Positions 1-4,154 of a DNA stretch of 9,424 nucleotides are shown here, in pieces. Position numbers and translations under genes: made by a program. The notes beneath the pieces were generated by a model. That model had not been told where the DNA came from, did no database searches, and saw only the letters and a list, made by a program, of their open reading frames with translations. The DNA is from an uncultured Ruminococcus sp. (GTDB lineage: Bacteria > Bacillota > Clostridia > Lachnospirales > Lachnospiraceae). Positions within the stretch are counted from its first letter, which is position 1. The number at the start of each line of letters is the position of its first letter. The DNA lies in NCBI GenBank assembly GCA_900553885.1, contig USFD01000108.1, forward strand, positions 1 through 9,424, in the 5' to 3' direction.

Positions 1-92
1 CGAAACTGCTTCGCCGTCTGCCTCACAGTCGCGTTATTTTCTATAATATAATCAGCAATCTCCACGGCTCTTTCCTCAATATAATCTTTCAA
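1..92 (-). CDS. spoIIID: SpoIIID sporulation regulator, N-terminal part (runs off the left edge)
   Basis: Reading down from 92, a TTG start opens a frame beginning (M)KDYIEERAVEIADYIIENN and continuing ATVRQTAKQF before the window ends; 30 codons plus two bases are visible. This matches the start of SpoIIID, the small helix-turn-helix regulator that acts in the mother cell and switches genes on and off between the sigma-E and sigma-K stages of sporulation. The visible part covers the first helix and the start of the HTH (TVRQTAKQF). A GGGGGA ribosome binding site lies at 98-103, five bases before the TTG, which fixes the start. The TTG sits at the end of a run of T's that follows a strong hairpin (100-135). 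The codon after F30 starts CG, so it encodes Arg where B. subtilis SpoIIID has Gly (AKEFGVSKSTVHKD). The rest of the gene cannot be seen, so its integrity is unknown. Confidence 0.9.
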   Translation of the reverse strand, partial: MKDYIEERAVEIADYIIENNATVRQTAKQF

Positions 93-99
93 AAAAATC

Positions 100-135
100 C
101 CCCTGCATACATTCTTTTTACAATGTATGCAGAAG
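100..135 (-). promoter_or_regulatory. Leader hairpin / terminator covering the spoIIID ribosome binding site
   Basis: As minus-strand RNA, 135-122 pairs with 113-100 over 14 base pairs (two are G-U) around an 8-base loop GUAAAAAG. The 3' arm ends in GGGG, which is part of the spoIIID Shine-Dalgarno sequence, and is followed by GA and seven T's that run into the TTG start. The structure could act as an intrinsic terminator and as a block on translation for transcripts coming from upstream. Transcripts starting at the sigma-E promoter inside it would lack the left arm. A 33/36 identical copy lies at 6196-6231. The structure is seen directly; the regulatory role is inferred. Confidence 0.65.
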
Positions 136-150
136 GACGGAAAGTCATGC
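122..150 (-). promoter_or_regulatory. Candidate sigma-E promoter of spoIIID
   Basis: On the minus strand, CATACATT (129-122) is a perfect match to the sigma-E -10 consensus CATACAnT. Fourteen bases upstream is GCATGAC (150-144), which matches the first four positions of the sigma-E -35 consensus (K-M-A-T) but not the rest. spoIIID is a known sigma-E target in Bacillus and clostridia, so this promoter type is expected here. Transcription would start inside the loop or right arm of the 100-135 hairpin. The match is read by eye and the -35 is weak. Confidence 0.55.
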
Positions 151-209
151 CCTGTTTAGTTATCAGTAATCCTGATCACGCCATTTCCGGAATACATCCG
201 GATTTTCTT

Positions 210-273
210 TTATCTCCCGCCGGTTCGTCGATTATCTCTGTACCTCTCCAGCGCGTCAAAAACTTTATGATAC
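210..273 (-). pseudogene. C-terminal remnant of the phosphatase-like gene
   Basis: Reading down from 273, the frame encodes YHKVFDALERYRDNRRTGGR and a TAA stop at 210-212. This is identical in protein sequence to the last 20 residues of the intact gene at 3413-3889. At DNA level, 162-273 matches 3365-3476 with three differences, all synonymous within the shared codons. Similarity ends abruptly at 273, upstream of which there is no start or further coding similarity, so this is a truncated duplicate. It lies just upstream of spoIIID, the same order as in the right-hand copy. Confidence 0.85.
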
Positions 274-478
274 TACATTTATATACTCCAACTCACAAAG
301 GGTTGGGGTAATTTTGTATCTGACCTCATTAATATTTGGCACTTACGATAAAACGGTATATATTATGCGTAATGCCCCTTTCATTTTTCATTAATTCTTA
401 GAAAATTCCCTTTGTTTTTCTTTTTGAATTAAGTATAACAAGGGTGGTGAGTCAAAATGGGAACGCAGATATTATTCT
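274..478. other. AT-rich gap with no supported gene
   Basis: This stretch lies between the broken phosphatase stub and the terminator of the 252-aa gene. No coding frame of useful length or family is visible. A weak stem (CTCCAAC at 286-292 with GTTGGGG at 302-308, one G-T pair) and a seven-codon frame at 457-480 behind GGTGGTGAG are present, but neither is convincing. The similarity break at 273/274 marks this as one edge of the inserted or duplicated block. Confidence 0.5.
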
Positions 479-508
479 AAAAAATAGCAACGCCGAAATG
501 CTGCTATT
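479..508 (-). terminator. Intrinsic terminator after the 252-aa gene
   Basis: On the minus strand AATAGCA (508-502) pairs with TGCTATT (489-483) around a 12-base loop, and the stem is followed directly by four more T's, giving a run of six. It lies ten bases past the stop of the 252-aa gene and is the natural end of the WYL operon. Confidence 0.7.
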
Positions 509-517
509 CCAAAATTC

Positions 518-1276
518 CTATTTACTTGCCCTTAGTTTAGCAATCTCAATCCATGTTTCTTCCTCCCATTCAAAAGGTATTTGTTCTTTTTTCAACTCAG
601 TTCTGAGGGCCAGCTGAAAGTCTATATATTGTGCTTCATCCCATTTACTCCATGGAACTACTTTATCACTGCTAAATCGTCCTCTTTTTTCCTTACCATT
701 AACAAGGATTCCCTTTAATATATCATCCCAGCCGTCTCTATTCCATACGCCTTCTATAATATAACTATCAACTGGAACATGTAAAACGGACATTTTTGAC
801 TTTATTTCTTCATACCATTTTCCGGTAATCCACATATATTTTATCGTCATATTCAACCATTTTTGTGCCTGGCCATAATAAAATCTTTCATTTTTATTAC
901 TATACTTATTTTCAATTATATCTAAAATAGTTTCTTTCTGTAATCCAGGAAATTTTCTTGCAATATTTATTATCTGAGAACATGTCGCGTTATGCCAGTC
1001 ATCAAATTGATCTGTATGTAGAGTTTTCAGCATGTTTATAACTTCTTTTACTATCAAATCACAGATAGTATTACAAAAACATTTTCTCTTTTCATTTTCT
1101 TCTTTCTTTTCACATGGCTCGCTAAATTTTAAGGTTCTGTTCATATCCAAATATGCTCTATTGGCACATATAAAAGACATTTCTTTATCATTTAAATTTT
1201 CAATATCCTCTAATGTTACTCCCAAAAGATAATAATACAAAAAATCAGCTGCTGTTTCACTTACTTGCCTTTTCAT
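518..1276 (-). CDS. Unknown 252-aa protein, second gene of the WYL operon
   Basis: No family is recognised with certainty. The protein is soluble in appearance, with no signal peptide or membrane segment. Visible features are a charged, Cys-rich stretch (C55, C66, C68, C72, spaced C-x10-C-x-C-x3-C) and an aromatic central segment RFYYGQAQKWLNMTIKYMW (131-149), followed by LHVPVDSYIIE (165-175) and a Trp-rich C-terminus. The start is secure: its ATG overlaps the stop of the WYL gene by one base (TAATG), with AGGAGG at 1288-1293 inside the upstream gene, so the two are probably translated together. The coding region is clearly AT-rich compared with the sugar operon at the right end. Co-transcription with a WYL regulator is common in phage-defence and mobile regions, but a defence role is only a guess. 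Confidence 0.75.
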   Translation of the reverse strand: MKRQVSETAADFLYYYLLGVTLEDIENLNDKEMSFICANRAYLDMNRTLKFSEPCEKKEENEKRKCFCNTICDLIVKEVINMLKTLHTDQFDDWHNATCSQIINIARKFPGLQKETILDIIENKYSNKNERFYYGQAQKWLNMTIKYMWITGKWYEEIKSKMSVLHVPVDSYIIEGVWNRDGWDDILKGILVNGKEKRGRFSSDKVVPWSKWDEAQYIDFQLALRTELKKEQIPFEWEEETWIEIAKLRASK

Positions 1277-2382
1277 TAATCTTTCTCCCTCCTGTACACT
1301 TCCAGAGCTCTCTCCAGTTCTTCCCTCAGCGTATTTCTCAACCTTTCCGGCTTCAATACCTCTACATCCGGCGCAAAATTTTTTGCGAACTGAAGCATTG
1401 CCCGCTCGTTTGTCTTTGTCGTGACCGTCACATGTGTTTCATCTTCATCCGAAAATACCACATCTTTTCCAAACATATCAATCACATCCGTGATCATCGG
1501 CTTCACAATTCGGAACTTCACATGAACATTCTCACTGGAATACATATATACATGTTCCTTCATGTATTCCGCAAGATCCAGATTCTGATGACCGGACCAC
1601 TTTAATTCCCGAAAAGGCTTTCCCTTCTCATCCAGGATTTTTATATTCCGTATGCGGTCGATTCGATAATTGGAGACATCATCATATTTGTCATAGTTAC
1701 AGATCAGATAATATTTTCCCTCCTTTGCCACCATCTGATAAGGTGTGATAATATATTCTCTGACACTTCCATCTTCCCTCTTTTTTGAATGAAGTTTCTT
1801 ATCTGTCAGATATTCCACATATTCAAATGATACTTTGCGATTCTTATTGATTGCCTCATCCAGTACATCAATATTATAAAAGAGCTGTTTATTATCTGTT
1901 TTGTCCTCCGGAAGCGTGGCAATATATCTGACCCTGGATTTGAAATAAATATTTGAAAGGTCCTCAAGCTTTTCTACCAACTCCTTACACTGGCTGTAAG
2001 GAATATGTTTGGAAAAAAGAAGCCCGTCAATGAGCAGTCTCAGTTCCCCGTCTGTAAATTCCCTTTTCAGGTAAAAATCCGACCATAGTTCATTTTCCTC
2101 CATGATCGGTTTTCCTGTCTTACTGTCTCTGAGGATTTCGCCGGTCTGTTTATCTCTCACCGGTACATTTCTGATTGTCTCACTGTATTCGATATCATAG
2201 CCGCAGTCCATCAGATTCAACAGATTCCGTCGGATTGCTTTCCGATCCGTTTTCATGGCATACTCATTTTTCAGAATATCCGCTATTTCTTTCTGACTCA
2301 GGCGATGATCTTCGTCTGTATATTTGCGCAGAATATCCAGGATATTCAAAATCAGGAGTTTTTTTGGCTGCTTTGCATACAT
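1276..2382 (-). CDS. WYL-domain transcriptional regulator
   Basis: The 368-aa protein has the standard three-part plan of WYL regulators. An N-terminal helix-turn-helix (about residues 10-60, with LSQKEIADILKNEY then TDRKAIRRNLLNL) precedes the WYL domain (about 165-250). In the WYL domain the signature is TPYQMVAKEGKYYLICNYD followed by YRIDRIRNIKIL, with KYYLI in place of a literal WYL. A C-terminal WCX extension (about 283-365) contains FGKDVVF, the strand HVTVTTK and the closing helix. WYL domains sense nucleic acid or nucleotide-like ligands and control DNA-binding activity; these proteins often regulate defence or DNA-damage genes. The start at 2382 is preceded by AGGTG about 15 bases upstream, which is weak, but the N-terminus fits the family. 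It is the first gene of a two-gene operon with the 252-aa protein and may autoregulate. Confidence 0.9.
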   Translation of the reverse strand: MYAKQPKKLLILNILDILRKYTDEDHRLSQKEIADILKNEYAMKTDRKAIRRNLLNLMDCGYDIEYSETIRNVPVRDKQTGEILRDSKTGKPIMEENELWSDFYLKREFTDGELRLLIDGLLFSKHIPYSQCKELVEKLEDLSNIYFKSRVRYIATLPEDKTDNKQLFYNIDVLDEAINKNRKVSFEYVEYLTDKKLHSKKREDGSVREYIITPYQMVAKEGKYYLICNYDKYDDVSNYRIDRIRNIKILDEKGKPFRELKWSGHQNLDLAEYMKEHVYMYSSENVHVKFRIVKPMITDVIDMFGKDVVFSDEDETHVTVTTKTNERAMLQFAKNFAPDVEVLKPERLRNTLREELERALEVYRREKD

Positions 2383-2419
2383 AATTATTCTTCAACACCT
2401 TTGTTGTATTTATAAAAAG

Positions 2420-2448
2420 ATTATCTCATTCTTTCACCACAAAGTAAA
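2420..2448 (-). promoter_or_regulatory. Candidate sigma-A promoter of the WYL operon
   Basis: On the minus strand TTTACT (2448-2443, 4/6 to TTGACA) and GATAAT (2425-2420, 5/6 to TATAAT) are separated by exactly 17 bases. The transcript would have a leader of about 30 bases before the ATG at 2382. It lies between the stop of the 188-aa gene and the WYL gene, so the WYL operon can be expressed independently. A short palindrome CGGAAATATCCG (2456-2467) lies just upstream and might be a weak terminator stem or an operator. Confidence 0.6.
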
Positions 2449-2481
2449 TAATTAACGGAAATATCCGATTGCTCAGGTCAG

Positions 2482-3048
2482 TTATTTTTTATTCATCCGG
2501 TCGAGCATTTTATTCCTTTTATGATTCTGATAAATATTTGCTACATTTGCAATGTTCATATCACGTCTTGCTTTTGCGGCTGTTTCATTCGCCTCACGCT
2601 GAAGATCATTCATTTCATCTGCATAAGCATTAGCCTCCTCCTTATATTCCCTGGAATTACGGATACGTTCCTCATCTGCTTTTTTCTCTTTCGGGAAAAT
2701 CACAACTCTGCAATATATTATATAAATGATAGAAGCTCCGATCAAAAAAATATCTGCAAAGACCAATAGGGCCATAAATATTGATAATGGTGGTATTGCA
2801 GATAAAACCATAACAACAATAAACAGGACTCCCATCACGATCAGTGGCCTGCACCATTTCGTATAGTCTGGCTTCAACTGTGATACTACCGGATTGTAAC
2901 GTCTTACAACCTGCTCCCTCTCTGGTTTAAGCGGTTTATCTTTTGGAAAGCGCTGTTTCTTTTCATAATCCGCTTTTCCCCTTAACTTATCCAGAGATTC
3001 CTCATCCTCTAAAATCTGCTTTATCATAGCAATCGTTTCTTTTTTCAT
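2482..3048 (-). CDS. Unknown 188-aa two-helix membrane protein
   Basis: No known family is recognised. The N-terminal 65 residues are charged and cytoplasmic in character. Two hydrophobic segments follow (about 69-85 and 88-113, split by IPPLS), predicted as a membrane hairpin. Residues 120-188 are a highly charged, probably coiled-coil tail rich in Glu, Ala, Asn and Lys. No signal peptide is seen, so both ends are probably cytoplasmic. The start is supported by AAAGGAG at 3058-3064, nine bases before the ATG. The gene has its own -10 and an operator-like inverted repeat upstream and is separated from the WYL gene by a promoter. Composition is AT-rich like the WYL pair, suggesting a shared accessory origin. 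A role as a membrane sensor or effector partner of the WYL operon is possible but not shown. Confidence 0.75.
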   Translation of the reverse strand: MKKETIAMIKQILEDEESLDKLRGKADYEKKQRFPKDKPLKPEREQVVRRYNPVVSQLKPDYTKWCRPLIVMGVLFIVVMVLSAIPPLSIFMALLVFADIFLIGASIIYIIYCRVVIFPKEKKADEERIRNSREYKEEANAYADEMNDLQREANETAAKARRDMNIANVANIYQNHKRNKMLDRMNKK

Positions 3049-3091
3049 GTGTCATGTCTCCTTTTATTTTGCTTTTTCTACAGGATAAGTC

Positions 3092-3118
3092 ATTATATGG
3101 GACAAAATAGCCCCATAT
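3092..3118 (-). promoter_or_regulatory. -10 element and 24-bp inverted-repeat operator of the 188-aa gene
   Basis: A perfect TATAAT lies on the minus strand at 3097-3092, with no recognisable -35 at 16-19 bases. Overlapping it and filling the space upstream is a perfect inverted repeat, ATATGGG (3095-3101), ten bases, CCCATAT (3112-3118). A missing -35 plus a dyad in the spacer suggests control by a DNA-binding protein. A diverged copy lies at 4035-4058. The candidate regulator is unknown; the WYL protein encoded next door is one option. Confidence 0.6.
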
Positions 3119-3138
3119 CCTTATCTTCATTTCCCATC

Positions 3139-3168
3139 AAAAAAAGCCTGGTTTAAACCAAGCTTTTT
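3139..3168 (-). terminator. Intrinsic terminator after the spoIIID fragment
   Basis: AAAAAGC (3141-3147) and TGG (3149-3151) pair with CCA (3158-3160) and GCTTTTT (3162-3168) around TTTAAA. The single mismatch 3148/3161 becomes a G-U pair in minus-strand RNA, and in that direction the stem ends in seven T's. It would end transcription from the phosphatase and spoIIID-fragment side before the 188-aa gene, though it could work weakly in both directions. Confidence 0.75.
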
Positions 3169-3265
3169 CCGTTAAAACTGCCCCCAAACAATACCACTAA
3201 TATACTCTCTGAACATTAAGATTAATTACACATAATCCTTTTTTGTACTTATCTCACCATCCACA

Positions 3266-3370
3266 CAAGCCGTTCTATATTATCACTTCTATATGTACCG
3301 TACTCTTACTGATCCGAAACTGCTTCGCCGTCTGCCTCACAGTCGCGTTATTTTCTATAATATAATCAGT
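3266..3370 (-). pseudogene. spoIIID fragment, truncated at both ends
   Basis: On the minus strand the frame reads YIIENNATVRQTAKQF then RISKSTVH, followed by a disrupted match to the SpoIIID continuation K-D-V-T-E-R-L: GTGA, about five extra bases, then TAGAACGGCTT. Similarity is lost beyond 3266. The 55 bases 3315-3369 are identical to 1-55 of the left copy. The 5' end is fused at 3365-3374 to phosphatase 3' flank through the shared decamer ATCAG(C/T)AATC, so codons 1-13, the ribosome binding site, the promoter and the leader hairpin are all missing. It cannot make SpoIIID. As in the left copy, an Arg codon (CGG) follows QF. Confidence 0.85.
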
Positions 3371-3476
3371 AATCCTGATCACGCCATTTCCGGAATACAT
3401 CCGGATTTTCTTTTATCTTCCGCCGGTTCGGCGATTATCTCTGTACCTCTCCAGCGCGTCAAAGACTTTATGATAC
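3266..3476. repeat. Right copy of the spoIIID-phosphatase duplication
   Basis: This is the direct-repeat partner of 1-273. It is fully collinear apart from the 111-bp deletion at the ATCAG(C/T)AATC junction (3365-3374). It extends a little further into spoIIID (3266-3314) than the window shows for the left copy. The two copies bracket the AT-rich block with the WYL operon and the 188-aa gene. Confidence 0.9.
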
Positions 3477-3889
3477 ACAACCTGATTCGGATAATACCTG
3501 TAATCCGCAAAAACGGAAATGCCGTTCTTATAGAAATGCTCCATTATAGCCGCTGCGCAGCCGGAACTTCTGCTCTCTCCGTATTCACACTGACAGATAA
3601 TATCATAGCCGTCTTCCTTTGCAGAATAGATAAATTCCGCCAGAGCCTCCGCCTCCGGAAAATACGTCTCATATGTCAGTCCATACTCCGGCAGAACCGA
3701 CAGATCAATGTCATGCAGCGGCACCCGGAACAGGCGGTCTGTTTTCCCTTTATAATCTACCGGGGCATAATCTTCAGATATATATCTGGATGTTTCCGGG
3801 TCGTGAAAACTGATAACCGCTGTCTTCTCAGGGAAGCCTTCCCGAATTAATTTTTCAATCTGTGTTCTGCTGTAAATCTGTATTTTCAT
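3413..3889 (-). CDS. Cx5R phosphatase-like protein (dual-specificity/tyrosine phosphatase fold)
   Basis: The 158-aa protein carries IICQCEYGESRSSG (98-110), which contains the C-x5-R phosphate-binding loop (C101, R107, then Ser) of cysteine-based protein tyrosine and dual-specificity phosphatases. It sits in the expected strand-loop-helix setting (DGYDII before, CAAAIMEHF after). The His that usually precedes the catalytic Cys is Gln100 here. D60 or D62 in VPLHDIDLS could serve as general acid. The protein is small and soluble, without a signal peptide, so it would act in the cytoplasm; the substrate is unknown. The start is supported by GAGGAA about ten bases upstream. Its 3' end is duplicated at 210-273. 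In both copies it lies directly upstream of spoIIID sequence on the same strand. Phosphatase activity is inferred from the motif only. Confidence 0.75.
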   Translation of the reverse strand: MKIQIYSRTQIEKLIREGFPEKTAVISFHDPETSRYISEDYAPVDYKGKTDRLFRVPLHDIDLSVLPEYGLTYETYFPEAEALAEFIYSAKEDGYDIICQCEYGESRSSGCAAAIMEHFYKNGISVFADYRYYPNQVVYHKVFDALERYRDNRRTGGR

Positions 3890-3922
3890 TCCTTGCTGTT
3901 CCTCTCTTGCATATTCTAAATA

Positions 3923-3951
3923 ATTTTATCTGCAGATAATTACACTGTTAT
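3923..3951 (-). promoter_or_regulatory. Candidate sigma-A promoter with palindromic operator for the phosphatase gene
   Basis: On the minus strand ATAACA (3951-3946, 4/6 to TTGACA) and TAAAAT (3928-3923, 5/6 to TATAAT) are 17 bases apart, placing the start of transcription about 30 bases before the ATG. A perfect 14-bp palindrome, TTATCTGCAGATAA (3926-3939), covers the upstream half of the -10 and part of the spacer. That position suits a repressor site. Confidence 0.5.
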
Positions 3952-3976
3952 CTATCTCACATCTATATCATTCATT

Positions 3977-4014
3977 ATGGCATTGCATTCTCCAAAAGTA
4001 AACAGGAATGCCAT
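3977..4014. promoter_or_regulatory. Inverted repeat in the divergent intergenic region
   Basis: ATGGCATT (3977-3984) pairs perfectly with AATGCCAT (4007-4014) across 22 bases. It lies between the divergent phosphatase and AAA genes. Further ATGG/CCAT arms follow at 4036-4056 and 4073-4079, so several alternative pairings are possible if the region is transcribed towards the AAA gene. Confidence 0.45.
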
Positions 4015-4034
4015 TTACTAAAGAATAGCTCACT

Positions 4035-4058
4035 GCATGGGGCAAAATAAGGCCATAC
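4035..4058. promoter_or_regulatory. Diverged copy of the 24-bp operator-like site
   Basis: This site matches 3095-3118 at 17 of 24 positions, with the core ATGGG-n-CAAAATA-nnn-CCATA preserved in the same orientation. The wider stretch 4021-4060 matches 3081-3120 without gaps at about 27 of 40 positions. The arms CATGG and CCATA retain most of the dyad symmetry. The TATAAT found at the other copy is GCAGTG here, so a promoter on the minus strand has not been kept. Confidence 0.45.
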
Positions 4059-4085
4059 CGCATTCTCTTTTCATGGCCTGTTTTT
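4050..4085 (+). terminator. Terminator-like hairpin in the AAA gene leader
   Basis: AGGCCAT (4050-4056) pairs perfectly with ATGGCCT (4073-4079), followed by G and five T's (4080-4085). No plus-strand gene lies upstream that would need a terminator, so this may be an attenuator in the leader of the AAA gene. The 4053-4056 CCAT can instead pair with CATGG at 4036-4040, giving a mutually exclusive fold. Whether the promoter lies upstream of this point is not known. Confidence 0.4.
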
Positions 4086-4154
4086 GGAACATGTGAAATG
4101 ATATCTTCTGCCTGTAAAAGATAAAATGTTACACAGCAGACTGGAGGTACCATA

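Larger units (their letters stand above)
1..273. repeat. Left copy of the spoIIID-phosphatase duplication
   Basis: Two segments match the right-hand copy in the same orientation: 1-55 is identical to 3315-3369, and 162-273 matches 3365-3476 at 109 of 112 positions. The 111 bases that separate the two segments here (spoIIID start region, hairpin, promoter) are absent on the right. Similarity ends at 273. Confidence 0.9.

Noticed and set aside
123..311. Plus-strand frame of 62 codons
   Set aside because: It is the reverse strand of the phosphatase remnant and the spoIIID leader, with no family or good ribosome site.
457..480. Seven-codon frame MGTQILF behind GGTGGTGAG
   Set aside because: It is too short to support, with no known leader-peptide context and no gene directly downstream on the plus strand.
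3235..3265. Possible SpoIIID C-terminal motif (GEISTKKDYV resembling GGLATKEKY)
   Set aside because: The resemblance is short, a stop codon and a large gap separate it from the recognisable fragment, and it could be chance.
3293..3850. Plus-strand open frame of 185 codons
   Set aside because: It is antisense to the phosphatase gene and the spoIIID fragment; its similarity to the frame at 123-311 only reflects the DNA duplication.
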